From Mycobacterium sp. UM_WGJ (GTDB taxonomy: Bacteria > Actinomycetota > Actinomycetes > Mycobacteriales > Mycobacteriaceae): DNA of 64,000 nt. A program made the translations under genes and the position numbers. Position 1 is the first letter of the stretch. Each line of letters opens with the position of its first letter. The notes under the pieces are model-generated. The model was not told the DNA's origin, made no database searches, and worked only from the letters and a program-made list of their open reading frames with translations. Of the stretch, positions 20,408 through 28,802 are shown piece by piece. Location of the stretch: positions 44,556 through 108,555 of the forward strand of contig NZ_AUWR01000040.1 in assembly GCF_000455125.1 (NCBI RefSeq), given 5' to 3'.

Positions 20408-20899
20408 TTACCGGTAATTCACGAATTGCAGGGCCACGTCCAGGTCGGCGCCCTTGAGCAGTGCGATCACGGCCTGCAGGTCGTCGCGCTTCTTCGATGA
20501 CACCCGGATCTCGTCGCCCTGGACCTGGGACTTGACGCCTTTGGGGCCCTCGTCGCGGATCAGCTTGTTGATCTTCTTGGCGTGCTCTGCGTCGATGCCC
20601 TGCTTGAGGCTGCCGCTGACCTTGTAGGTCTTGCCCGACGGTTGCGGGTCCCCGGCGTCGAACGCCTTCATGGAGATGTCGCGGCGGATCAGTTTCTCCT
20701 TGAACACGTCGACGGCGGCCTTGACCCGCTCCTCGGTGGAGCTGACCAGCTCGATATTTTCCTCGCCCTTCCAGGCGATGGTGGTGTCGGTGCCGCGGAA
20801 GTCGAACCGGGTGGCCAGTTCCTTGGCGGCCTGGTTGAGCGCGTTGTCGACCTCTTGCCGGTCGACCTTGCTGACGATGTCGAATGATGAGTCCGCCAC
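20408..20899 (-). CDS. YajQ-family nucleotide-binding protein
   Basis: A 163-residue UPF0234/YajQ protein. The start is GTG 20899 ([20 protein letters not shown]), matching the strict N-terminal family pattern; the longer frame upstream is not conserved. The two halves form the duplicated alpha/beta fold, with [13 protein letters not shown] and [20 protein letters not shown]. Relatives bind nucleotides, and cyclic-di-GMP binding has been shown in some bacteria. Its role in mycobacteria is not established. Confidence 0.92.
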   Translation of the reverse strand: MADSSFDIVSKVDRQEVDNALNQAAKELATRFDFRGTDTTIAWKGEENIELVSSTEERVKAAVDVFKEKLIRRDISMKAFDAGDPQPSGKTYKVSGSLKQGIDAEHAKKINKLIRDEGPKGVKSQVQGDEIRVSSKKRDDLQAVIALLKGADLDVALQFVNYR

Positions 20900-20978
20900 G
20901 AGACCCGTCCTCTCTTCGAGTTGTGCTGGCCGTTTGTGTCTGAGGTACATCCTCGTTGTAGTCTGCTAGGCGCACTAC

Positions 20979-21061
20979 GGCAGGTTGCCCGAGCGGCCAA
21001 TGGGAGCGGACTGTAAATCCGTCGGCGGAAGCCTACACAGGTTCGAATCCTGTACCTGCCA
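20979..21061 (+). tRNA. tRNA-Tyr (GTA anticodon)
   Basis: An 83-nt class II tRNA with acceptor arm GGCAGGT (20979-20985) pairing with ACCTGCC (21054-21060) and discriminator A. The anticodon GTA lies at 21013-21015 in the loop CTGTAAA. It has a long variable arm (around GTCGGCGGAAGCC) and the T-loop GTTCGAATC. The CCA end is not encoded. An intrinsic terminator follows directly. Confidence 0.95.
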
Positions 21062-21067
21062 CACCTG

Positions 21068-21103
21068 ATCAGGCCTCCTTTCGAGGGGGCCTGATTACTT
21101 TTT
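21068..21103 (+). terminator. Rho-independent terminator after tRNA-Tyr
   Basis: An 11-bp stem, ATCAGGCCTCC (21068-21078) with GGGGGCCTGAT (21085-21095), has one non-Watson-Crick position and a 6-nt loop. It is followed by TACTTTTT. It starts 7 bp after the tRNA end. Confidence 0.88.
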
Positions 21104-21205
21104 CGACGTCCGTAGCCCGCCATGAGTCCGCAGCAGAAAGCAGTCGCGACGCAGCTGGATCTGGCCGGGGACAGTGATCGAGATCCCGGGCCGGGGAAGT
21201 TGGTG

Positions 21206-21454
21206 CTACCAGCTTCCTGGCGTTCCGGGCGCAACCGCTACGCCCCGCCAGTTGCACGGCTGAAAGGTCTGCCACGCCACGAGAGCACATTGGGCTTCGG
21301 CAGGGATGCCGGGCAAGCAGCCAGGCTGACCCGGGCCGCCGCAATTCGTCGGTCCCGGAACGAATGGATCGGCACCTGAAACACCGGCACCCGCCGCGAC
21401 AGCAATGACCGACCACATCGCTGTGACCGCAGACAACAGCAGCAGCTTCATCAC
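21206..21454 (-). CDS. Small exported protein, cysteine-containing
   Basis: An 82-residue protein with a clear signal peptide (MMKLLLLSAVTAMWSVIAVA, cleaved near GVSGA). The mature part has four cysteines and a Gly/Pro-rich segment (DPFVPGPTNCGGPGQPGCLP) ending in CALVAWQTFQPCNW. The four cysteines suggest two disulfides. I recognise it only as a type of short secreted mycobacterial protein of unknown function. The upstream 78 bp is AT-rich and probably holds its promoter. The start may be either of two consecutive Met codons. Confidence 0.75.
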   Translation of the reverse strand: MMKLLLLSAVTAMWSVIAVAAGAGVSGADPFVPGPTNCGGPGQPGCLPGIPAEAQCALVAWQTFQPCNWRGVAVAPGTPGSW

Positions 21455-21532
21455 ACCACCTCCGACTCCAAAGATCGGGGCAAGAATATGGTGCGATGTG
21501 AAAATTTGTTGGGAATTGTGGAAATCGGTCCG

Positions 21533-21919
21533 TTATCTTTCGCGCCGTGGCGTCGGCGTGATCCCGTGGTGCAGTTCCGCCACATCGGGATGCGCACCCT
21601 GCGCGTCGGGTAGCGCAGGGCGTTGCGGCCCGATGTCGATCTGCTCTCGCCAGTCGACGCGCCCGTTCGTCAGCTCGCCACCCAGACGTGAATAGCCCCG
21701 GAAATGCGGGCTTTTCAACTGGCTGATCTGGTTCTTCTCCGCCTCGGGTAGCGCGAAGAACTGCCGGGCCAGCTCGAGGATCTCGGTGATCTGCGCATCG
21801 GGTATGCGGTGGCCGGTGAGGTAGAAGAAGCCGTGGGTGTGCGTGGCCTCCCGCAAGGCCAGGCGAAACGCCGCTGTGTCGGTATCGGCGGCAGACAGGT
21901 CAAGTACCGGCAGCATCAC
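21533..21919 (-). pseudogene. Truncated isopenicillin-N-synthase-like 2-oxoglutarate/Fe(II) oxygenase
   Basis: The 128-residue frame has the DIOX_N domain of IPNS-like oxygenases: LPVLDLSAADTDTAAFRLAL, HGFFYLTGHRIPDAQ, FFALPEAEKNQISQ and FRGYSRLGGELTNGRVDWRE. It then breaks off after QIDIGPQRPALP into a short unrelated tail. Full-length relatives are about 320-350 residues and carry the HxD...H iron site in the missing part. The gene is therefore probably a deletion remnant and cannot bind iron. Confidence 0.8.
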
Positions 21920-21954
21920 AGCGAGTCTTCGGTTCAGGCGCCCAAAGCCAAGCG

Positions 21955-22386
21955 CTACAGGTCGCCGGAGTAATCGGCGGTCAGCCAGCGGTCGGGCCGG
22001 ATGGTGAACAGCACGCTGGAGTCGCCGTCCATGTTGGCGGCGAATGCCCGGCCGCCTTCTTGGCCCAGGTAGCGGATCGCAATGGCCTCGCGCTGCGGCA
22101 GCGGGGCCGGCGTGACCGCATTGACCACGGTGCCTTCGACGATCACATATTGGTAGGGCAGTTCTTCGCGCTGCACCACCAGCGTCACCGCGCCGGCCTG
22201 TTCGATGAGCCTGGCCTTCCGCCGGCCCGCACCGGTGTTGACCAGGATGTCGCCGCCGGGGGTGTAGTCATACCAAATCGGGACGCTGGCCGGGGGCCGG
22301 CCGTCGGTGGCGGCGACAGACAACACCGCGATGTGCTTGTCGGCGAGAAACTGTTGACGCTCGGTCTCGGTGAAGGGTTTGGGCAT
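21955..22386 (-). CDS. PPOX-class (split beta-barrel) flavin/F420-binding protein
   Basis: A 143-residue split beta-barrel protein. The N-terminal LADKHIAVLSVAATDGRPPA, then SVPIWYDYTPGGDILVNTGA, are typical of the pyridoxamine-phosphate-oxidase-like superfamily, in which mycobacteria use F420 or FMN. VTLVVQREELPYQYVIVEG completes the fold. It probably reduces small molecules; the substrate is unknown. It lies 35 bp upstream of the broken oxygenase on the same strand. Confidence 0.8.
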   Translation of the reverse strand: MPKPFTETERQQFLADKHIAVLSVAATDGRPPASVPIWYDYTPGGDILVNTGAGRRKARLIEQAGAVTLVVQREELPYQYVIVEGTVVNAVTPAPLPQREAIAIRYLGQEGGRAFAANMDGDSSVLFTIRPDRWLTADYSGDL

Positions 22387-22502
22387 ATCGGCTCGAACAG
22401 CGGTCGTCCCCGGGCTATTCCACCGGGTCGCGGAGCAGCTCTCCGGCAGGGGCGCCTCCCTCGGCTTACACTCCGGCGATGCCTGCCCAAGAGGAGCCCG
22501 GA

Positions 22503-24101
22503 ATGCCTGTAGCGGATCTCGTTGTCATCGGCACGGTGCTCACGGTCAACGACGCGCAACCGACTGCCCAGGCGCTGGCGGTCACCGACGGGCGCATCGT
22601 GGCGGTCGGCGACCGCACGGACGTGGACGCGTTCATCGGCCCGGACACCCGGGTGCTCGACATCGGCGACGGCTGCGTATTACCCGGCTTCGTCGAGGCG
22701 CACGGGCATCCGCTGATGGAGTCGGTTGTGCTGTCCGGCCGGATGGTCGATATTCGGCCGGTCACCCTGGCCGACGCCGACACCGTCGTGGACCTGATCC
22801 GCCAAGAGGTGGCCGCGCGCGGCGTCGACGGGGCGTACGCGATCGGCTGGGACCAGCTGCTGCAGCCGGGTCTGCCCGAACCGACGTTGGCCTGGCTGGA
22901 CAGCGTCTCTCCGGAGCACCCGCTGGTGATCGTGCACAACTCCGGGCACAAGGCCTACTTCAACTCTGCGGCCGGCCGGCAGGCCGGGTTGAGCCGTGAC
23001 ACCCCCGACCCCATCGGTGCGAAATACGGCCGCGACGCCGCCGGCGAACTGGATGGGACCGCGGAGGAGACCGCCGCGCTGATTCCATTGCTGGGCAAGG
23101 CGATGATGCCCGGCGACGCCCCGGCGATGCTGCGCGCCGAATGCGCACGGCTCAACCGGGCCGGGCTGACAACGATTTCGGAGATGGCGTTCTCACCGCA
23201 GTTCCGGCCGCTGGTTGACCACCTGCGCAATGAGCTGACCGTGAGACTGCGCACTTACGAGATCTCCAACGAGGCGTTGCACACCGACGCGTCGCCGGGG
23301 GACGGCGACGACATGGCGCGCCAGATCGGTATCAAAATCTGGGTGGACGGCTCACCGTGGATCGGCAACATCGACCTGTCGTTTCCGTATCTGGACACCG
23401 ACGCCACCCGCATCATCGGCGTCGAACCCGGTTCGTGCGGGCACGCCAACTACACCGGCGAACAACTGACCCGCATCGTCGAGGCGTACTTCCCGCACGG
23501 CTGGCAGATGGCCTGCCATGTGCACGGCGACAACGGGGTTGACACCATCCTCGACGTCTACGAGGACGTGCTGCGGCGGTACCCGCGCGAAGACCACCGG
23601 TTGCGCCTCGAACACGTCGGCGCCATCCGCCCCGAGCAGTTGCGCCGCGCCGCCGCGCTGGGCGTGACCTGCAGCCTGTTCGTCGACCACCTGCACTACT
23701 GGGGTGATGTTCTGGTCGACGGACTGTTCGGGGAGGAACACGGCTCGCGGTGGATGCCGGCGGCGTCCGCCGTCGCGACGGGCATGCGCATCTCGCTGCA
23801 TAATGACGCGCCGGTCACCCCCGAAGAGCCGTTGCGCAACATCAGCGTCGCCGCCACCCGGGTTGCGCCCAGCGGGCGGGTTCTGGCGCCCGACGAGCGG
23901 CTCACCGTCGAGCAGGCGATCCGGGCGCAAACCCTCGACGCGGCCTGGCAACTGTTCGCCGACGATGTGACCGGCTCCCTCGAGGTGGGAAAGTATGCCG
24001 ATCTGGTGGTGCTCTCCGCGGATCCACGGGCCGTCGCCCCGGAGGCGGTCGCCGATCTGGAGGTACGCGCTACCTTCCTGGCCGGTCGCCAGGTGTTCTG
24101 A
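22503..24101 (+). CDS. Amidohydrolase family 3 (YtcJ-like) protein, Rv0552-like
   Basis: A 532-residue metal-dependent hydrolase. The metal motif is FVEAHGHPLMES (HxH), then CHVHGDNGVDTILD, LEHVGAIRPEQ and SLHNDAPVTP with the final Asp, plus the C-terminal KYADLVVLSADP. GAGGAG at 22491-22496 lies 6 nt before the ATG at 22503, which decides this start over an ATG 24 bp upstream. In M. tuberculosis the counterpart Rv0552 lies near menC; here it has moved. The substrate is unknown. Confidence 0.88.
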   Translation: MPVADLVVIGTVLTVNDAQPTAQALAVTDGRIVAVGDRTDVDAFIGPDTRVLDIGDGCVLPGFVEAHGHPLMESVVLSGRMVDIRPVTLADADTVVDLIRQEVAARGVDGAYAIGWDQLLQPGLPEPTLAWLDSVSPEHPLVIVHNSGHKAYFNSAAGRQAGLSRDTPDPIGAKYGRDAAGELDGTAEETAALIPLLGKAMMPGDAPAMLRAECARLNRAGLTTISEMAFSPQFRPLVDHLRNELTVRLRTYEISNEALHTDASPGDGDDMARQIGIKIWVDGSPWIGNIDLSFPYLDTDATRIIGVEPGSCGHANYTGEQLTRIVEAYFPHGWQMACHVHGDNGVDTILDVYEDVLRRYPREDHRLRLEHVGAIRPEQLRRAAALGVTCSLFVDHLHYWGDVLVDGLFGEEHGSRWMPAASAVATGMRISLHNDAPVTPEEPLRNISVAATRVAPSGRVLAPDERLTVEQAIRAQTLDAAWQLFADDVTGSLEVGKYADLVVLSADPRAVAPEAVADLEVRATFLAGRQVF

Positions 24102-24164
24102 CACGCGCGACCATCCGGCTATTTAAAGGAGATATAAGGGTCTAAAGTCATCTGGCGGGATAAG

Positions 24165-24183
24165 CCTGGTAAGGCTAACCTTC
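24165..24183 (+). promoter_or_regulatory. IdeR/DtxR-like iron box
   Basis: CCTGGTAAGGCTAACCTTC matches the IdeR consensus TTAGGTTAGGCTAACCTAA at 13 of 19 positions, with ten consecutive matches (AGGCTAACCT). It ends 4 bp before the ATG of the methyltransferase gene at 24188, a position where bound repressor would block transcription or a leaderless start. Confidence 0.5.
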
Positions 24184-24187
24184 GTTC

Positions 24188-24973
24188 ATGACACTTCCGA
24201 TGCCCGACCGCAAGACCGCTGACCTCCCCGGACACTGGCTCTTCGCGCGCCTCGGCAAACGTGTCCTTCGGCCGGGCGGGCTGGAGCTGACCCACCGGAT
24301 GCTCGCCGACGCGAACCTCGCCGGTGCCGACGTCGTGGAACTCGCGCCCGGCATGGGGCGCACCGCGAAAGACATCCTGCAGCACAGTCCGCGCAGCTAC
24401 ACCGGCGTCGAGGCCGACGACCATGCCGCCGGTGTCGTCCGCTCGGTGGTGGGCGACAAGGGACGAGTGGTCACCGGCGAGGCGTCGGAGACCGGGCTGA
24501 CCGCCGGCAGCGCCGATGTCGTCATCGGCGAGGCGATGCTGACCATGCAGACCAACACCCACAAGTCCGAGGTCATGCGGGAAGCCTTCCGGGTGCTGCG
24601 GCCGGGCGGCCGTTATGCCATCCACGAAATGATGTTGCAGCCCGCCGAGGTGCCCGAGGCCGTCAAGGAGGAGGTCCGCACCGCCTTGGCCCGCTCCATC
24701 AAGGTCAATGCCCGGCCGCTGACCGCCCCGGAGTGGACCGAGCTGCTCACTGAGGCCGGCTTCACCGTGGAGAAGATCTCCTACGCGCCGATGGCACTGC
24801 TGGAGCCGCACCGGTTGATCGCCGACGAGGGCCTGGTCGGGGCGCTGCGCTTCGTGTTCAACGTGCTGCGCGATTCCGACGCGCGGTCCCGGGTGCTCAA
24901 CATGCGCGCCACGTTCCGCCGCCATCGCAACAACATGGCCGCGATCGAGGTGATTGCTGCCAAGCCCGCCTGA
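24188..24973 (+). CDS. SAM-dependent methyltransferase
   Basis: A 261-residue class I methyltransferase. The SAM motif is DVVELAPGMGRTAKDIL, the acidic residue is in YTGVEADDHAAG, and motif III is AFRVLRPGGRYAIHEM. The substrate is unknown. An IdeR-like box overlaps the region just before its start, which suggests iron control. It is followed 21 bp later by a DUF309 gene on the same strand. The N-terminal ~40 residues (HWLFARLGKRVLRPGG) are typical of a subgroup in actinobacteria. Confidence 0.83.
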   Translation: MTLPMPDRKTADLPGHWLFARLGKRVLRPGGLELTHRMLADANLAGADVVELAPGMGRTAKDILQHSPRSYTGVEADDHAAGVVRSVVGDKGRVVTGEASETGLTAGSADVVIGEAMLTMQTNTHKSEVMREAFRVLRPGGRYAIHEMMLQPAEVPEAVKEEVRTALARSIKVNARPLTAPEWTELLTEAGFTVEKISYAPMALLEPHRLIADEGLVGALRFVFNVLRDSDARSRVLNMRATFRRHRNNMAAIEVIAAKPA

Positions 24974-24994
24974 CCGGCTTGCCATGATGGTCAG

Positions 24995-25471
24995 GTGACA
25001 ACCCGCGACCGCGACGACTCGGGCCGTCCCCGAAACGCCCGCCCGCGTGATCGGCTGGGCCGCCCGCTGCCCCGCGGCAGCCAGGGCGGGGTCGAAGGTG
25101 TTCCCGACGACCTCGACCTGCCGCCGTCCCAGATGCTGGCCTATGCGCAGCTGTTGCTGGACGACGGGCTGGCGTTCAACGCCCACGAGGTGCTGGAAGC
25201 CGCCTGGAAACATCGGCCCGCCGCCGAGCGTGAACTGTGGCAGGGCTTGGCGCAGTTGGCCGTCGGCGTCACCCACGTCCAGCGGGGCAACGTCGCCGGA
25301 GCGGTCAGCCTGTTGCGCCGCGGCGCCGAACATCTGGCGACGGTGCGGCTCCCGGCCCCGTTCGGGATCGACCTCACCGGATTGCTGGGCTTCGCCGCGC
25401 AGTTGGCCGACGACCTGGCGGCCGGCGTCGAGATCGCCCCGCAGCGGTTGCACCCGCGGCTGGTCGCGTGA
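24995..25471 (+). CDS. DUF309 family protein
   Basis: A 158-residue protein. The first ~40 residues are basic and Gly/Pro-rich. The rest matches the alpha-helical DUF309 domain, with the signature FNAHEVLEAAWKHRPAAERE and LWQGLAQLAVGVTHVQRGN. The function is unknown. It starts at GTG 24995. Its stop overlaps the GTG start of galT, so it is coupled to the galactose genes. Confidence 0.85.
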   Translation: MTTRDRDDSGRPRNARPRDRLGRPLPRGSQGGVEGVPDDLDLPPSQMLAYAQLLLDDGLAFNAHEVLEAAWKHRPAAERELWQGLAQLAVGVTHVQRGNVAGAVSLLRRGAEHLATVRLPAPFGIDLTGLLGFAAQLADDLAAGVEIAPQRLHPRLVA

Positions 25472-26550
25472 GCGCCCCGATTCGCTGGGCGCTTGCCGAC
25501 GGCCGCGACCTGCTGTTCTTCGCCCTGCCCGGCCGTGCCCCGGTGCCGGTGCCCGATCGGCGGCCGCTGCCTCCCCGTGACCCCGAGCCGTCGCAATTGC
25601 GCTTCGACCGCACCACCGGCCAGTGGGTGATCATCGCCGCGCAGCGCCAGGACCGCACCTATAAGCCCCCCGCCGAGGCGTGCCCGCTGTGCCCGGGACC
25701 GAGCGGTGAGACCAGCGAGGTGCCGGCGGCCGACTACGACGTCGTGGTCTTCGAGAATCGGTTCCCCAGTCTGGCCGGCGCCGGTGCCGTGGTCTCCCCG
25801 CCGCCGGACGGTGCCGAGTTCGTTTCCGAACCGGGCAGCGGGCGTTGCGAGGTGATCTGCTTCTCCGCCGATCACACCGGCTCATTCGCCGACCTGCCGG
25901 CGGCGCATGCCCGGCTGGTAGTGCAGGCGTGGCGGCACCGCACCGCTGATCTGTTGGCCCGCCCCGGCGTCGAGCAGGTGTTCTGCTTCGAAAACCGGGG
26001 CGAGGAGATCGGGGTGACGCTGGCTCACCCGCACGGCCAGATCTACGGCTACCCCTACCTGACCCCGCGCACCGCCGCGATGCTGGCGCAAGCGCGTGAT
26101 CATCGAGTGACGCACGGCGGGAATCTGTTCGCCGACCTACTGGCGGCCGAGCGTGCCGAGGGTGCACGGATCGTGGCGCAGACCGAACACTTCACCGCGT
26201 TCGTGCCGTTCGCCGCACGCTGGCCCGTCGAGGTGCACCTGTACCCGAACCGGTGGGTGCACAGCCTGACCGACCTGACCGATCCCGAGCTCGACGACTT
26301 CGCAACCGTCTACCGGAATCTGTTGGGTCGCTTCGACCGTCTCTACGACGCCCCGCTGCCCTATATGGCCGCACTGCACCAGTACCGCAACGACGGCGCG
26401 CAGGCCGACGGCTATTTCCACGTCGAGCTGATGTCGATCAGACGCAGCGCCACCAAACTGAAATATCTGGCGGCCTCGGAATCGGCGATGGACGCGTTCA
26501 TCGCCGACGTCACCCCGGAGTCCGTGGCGGCTAGGCTGCGTGAGCTGTGA
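25468..26550 (+). CDS. galT: Galactose-1-phosphate uridylyltransferase
   Basis: A 360-residue Leloir enzyme that exchanges UMP between UDP-glucose and galactose-1-phosphate. It has the zinc site CPLCPG, the substrate loop [10 protein letters not shown], and the HIT-type catalytic [15 protein letters not shown] (HPH). The C-terminal domain has the family [10 protein letters not shown]. The GTG at 25468 overlaps the DUF309 stop; a longer frame upstream mirrors that gene. Its stop overlaps the galK GTG. In M. tuberculosis galT is split into two reading frames (Rv0618/Rv0619); here it is intact. Confidence 0.94.
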   Translation: MSAPIRWALADGRDLLFFALPGRAPVPVPDRRPLPPRDPEPSQLRFDRTTGQWVIIAAQRQDRTYKPPAEACPLCPGPSGETSEVPAADYDVVVFENRFPSLAGAGAVVSPPPDGAEFVSEPGSGRCEVICFSADHTGSFADLPAAHARLVVQAWRHRTADLLARPGVEQVFCFENRGEEIGVTLAHPHGQIYGYPYLTPRTAAMLAQARDHRVTHGGNLFADLLAAERAEGARIVAQTEHFTAFVPFAARWPVEVHLYPNRWVHSLTDLTDPELDDFATVYRNLLGRFDRLYDAPLPYMAALHQYRNDGAQADGYFHVELMSIRRSATKLKYLAASESAMDAFIADVTPESVAARLREL

Positions 26551-27626
26551 TCACCTACTCCGCGCCGGGACGAGTCAACCTGATCGGCGAACACACCGAC
26601 TACAACGCCGGTTTCGCGCTGCCCATCGCGTTGCCGCAACGCACCAGCGTCGCCTTCACCCCCGGCGAGGTCGACACGCTCACCGTGCTCAGCGACCGGG
26701 CCGATGCGCCGGTGATCATTCCGCTGGACACCACGCCCGGGCAGACGACCGGATGGGGGGCCTATGTCGCCGGGGTGATCTGGGCGCTGCGCGACAGCGG
26801 TTTCGCGGTGCCCGGCGGCACCATGGACATTCGCAGTGACGTACCGATCGGCTCGGGCCTGTCGTCGTCGGCGGCCCTGGAATGCGCGGTGCTCGGCGCC
26901 TTGGCATCGGCGGCCGGTCTGCATATCGACCGCATCGAGCAGGCCCGGATCGGCCAGCGCGCCGAAAACGACTATGTCGGAGCCCCAACCGGATTGCTGG
27001 ATCAACTGTCTTCCCTTTTCGGAGAGGTGTCCAGCGCGCTGCTGATCGACTTCCGTGATGTCGCCGTGCACCCGGTGCCGTTCGACCCGGACGCGTCCGG
27101 GGTGAGTCTGCTGCTGCTCGACTCCGGCCAACGGCACGGCCACGTCGACGGCGAGTACGCCGCCCGGCGCGCATCGTGTGAGCGCGCCGCCGCCGCATTG
27201 GGGGTGGGATCGCTGCGCGACGTCCAGCACCGGGGTGTTCAGGCGCTGGATGCGGTCACCGACCCGGTCGATGCCCGGCGAGCTCGGCACGTGCTGACCG
27301 AGAACGAGCGCGTGCTGGATTTCGTTGCGACTTGCGCCGAAAGGGATTTCGCCACTGCCGGAGCTTTGTTCACCGCATCGCACGCCTCGATGCGCGACGA
27401 CTTCGAGATCACCACTGAGCACATCGACCTGATTGCCGACAGTGCGGTGGCCGCCGGCGCGCTCGGCGCCCGGATGACCGGCGGCGGGTTCGGCGGCTGC
27501 GTGATCGCGCTGGTGCCGGCCACGCTCACGTTGAAGGTGGGCGACGCGGTGCGCGCCGCGGTCACCGAGGCCGGCTACCCCGAGCCGGAGGTGAGCCGGG
27601 TGTACGCGGCAGCCGGAGCGGGATAG
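26547..27626 (+). CDS. galK: Galactokinase
   Basis: A 359-residue GHMP kinase. The galactokinase signature is [19 protein letters not shown], the ATP loop is [16 protein letters not shown], and the C-terminal motif is [15 protein letters not shown]. It phosphorylates galactose, feeding GalT. It starts at GTG 26547, overlapping the galT stop. It converges on a monooxygenase gene only 2 bp away. Confidence 0.94.
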   Translation: MITYSAPGRVNLIGEHTDYNAGFALPIALPQRTSVAFTPGEVDTLTVLSDRADAPVIIPLDTTPGQTTGWGAYVAGVIWALRDSGFAVPGGTMDIRSDVPIGSGLSSSAALECAVLGALASAAGLHIDRIEQARIGQRAENDYVGAPTGLLDQLSSLFGEVSSALLIDFRDVAVHPVPFDPDASGVSLLLLDSGQRHGHVDGEYAARRASCERAAAALGVGSLRDVQHRGVQALDAVTDPVDARRARHVLTENERVLDFVATCAERDFATAGALFTASHASMRDDFEITTEHIDLIADSAVAAGALGARMTGGGFGGCVIALVPATLTLKVGDAVRAAVTEAGYPEPEVSRVYAAAGAG

Positions 27627-27628
27627 TC

Positions 27629-28798
27629 TCAGATTCCGTAGTCGGGCAGGTCGAAATCGTCGCGCACGGTACCGGCGAAGAGGTTTGTCAGTATCCGCAG
27701 GTTCATTGCCCGGAGCGCGAGGTTGCGAAACCACAGGCCGAAACGTGTTCGGGTGGCGAAGAAGCCGAGCAGTTGCTGCGCGTTGGACTGTTTGGCCTCG
27801 ATCAACGGGCGCAGTCGTGACTCGTAGGCCTCGAACGCGCGTAGGTGGTCACCGCCGGCGCGGTGCAGCTCGCCGGCCAGCACATAGGCCTCGGTGATCG
27901 CCAGGCCGGTGCCCTCGCCGCCGAGCAGCGAGATGCACCCGGCGGCGTCGCCGATCAACAGCACTCGGCCGCGCGACCAATGGTTCATCCGAACCTGACT
28001 GACCACGTCGAAGTACAGGTCTCCCGGGTCGCCGGCATCGAGGGCGGCCAACAGTTGCGGGCACTCCCAACCGGCATCGGCGAACCGGTTGTGCACCTGG
28101 ACCTTCGGATCGGAAACGTCAGGTGAGGCGTCGCGGAACACGAACAAGGCCAGGGTGCGGTCGTCGCGCAGCGCCACGCGGGACACCTGCCGGTCGGGGA
28201 CTGCGTATGTCAGGTAGGTCAGTTCGTCCCGGGGCCGGTAGCCGTCGACGACGGCCGCGGCCACCTTGCAGCCGAGGTAGTGCTCGAAACCCGGGTCCGG
28301 GCCGAACACCAACCGGCGTACGTTGGAGTGCAGCCCGTCGGCGCCGATCACCAGGTCGAACTCGCGCGGCCCGGCATGGCCGAAGCTCAGGCGGACGCCG
28401 TCGTCGTCCTGGTCGATGGCGGTGATGCTGTCGCCGTAGATCATCTCGACGTGCTCGGCAATGGTGGCGTGAATGGTGTCGGCCAGGTCGCCGCGCGGCA
28501 GGCTGGTGAAGTCGTCGCCGAGTAAGTCCCGAAAGACGTTGGCGTCCAACGTGGCGAGGGTGTGGCCGTCGGCGCCGACCGTTCGGACGGAGTCGATCTG
28601 GTAGCCCTTGTCCAGGATCTGGGCCTCCAGGCCCATGCGCTGGGCGACGGTGTAACCGACGCCCCAGAAGTCGATCATGTAGCCGCCGGAGCGGAAGGCC
28701 GGCGCGCGCTCGATCACGGTCGGGGTGTGGCCGGTGCGGTGCAGCCAATACGCGAGCGCCGTCCCGGCTACTCCCGCACCGCTGATCGCAATCCGCAT
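27629..28798 (-). CDS. FAD-dependent aromatic-type monooxygenase
   Basis: A 389-residue class A flavoprotein monooxygenase. It has the FAD motif ISGAGVAGTALAYWLHRTG, the DG motif VIGADGLHSNVRRLV, and LLIGDAAGCISLLGGEGTG. It resembles the group including TetX and PgaE-like hydroxylases. The substrate is unknown. It lies 4 bp downstream of the large membrane protein gene on the same strand, so the two are probably one transcript. Confidence 0.88.
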   Translation of the reverse strand: MRIAISGAGVAGTALAYWLHRTGHTPTVIERAPAFRSGGYMIDFWGVGYTVAQRMGLEAQILDKGYQIDSVRTVGADGHTLATLDANVFRDLLGDDFTSLPRGDLADTIHATIAEHVEMIYGDSITAIDQDDDGVRLSFGHAGPREFDLVIGADGLHSNVRRLVFGPDPGFEHYLGCKVAAAVVDGYRPRDELTYLTYAVPDRQVSRVALRDDRTLALFVFRDASPDVSDPKVQVHNRFADAGWECPQLLAALDAGDPGDLYFDVVSQVRMNHWSRGRVLLIGDAAGCISLLGGEGTGLAITEAYVLAGELHRAGGDHLRAFEAYESRLRPLIEAKQSNAQQLLGFFATRTRFGLWFRNLALRAMNLRILTNLFAGTVRDDFDLPDYGI

Positions 28799-28802
28799 CG
28801 GC

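Noticed and set aside
24121-24140. Strong Shine-Dalgarno-like AAAGGAGATATA
   Set aside because: No ATG, GTG or TTG start follows at a usable distance in an open frame.
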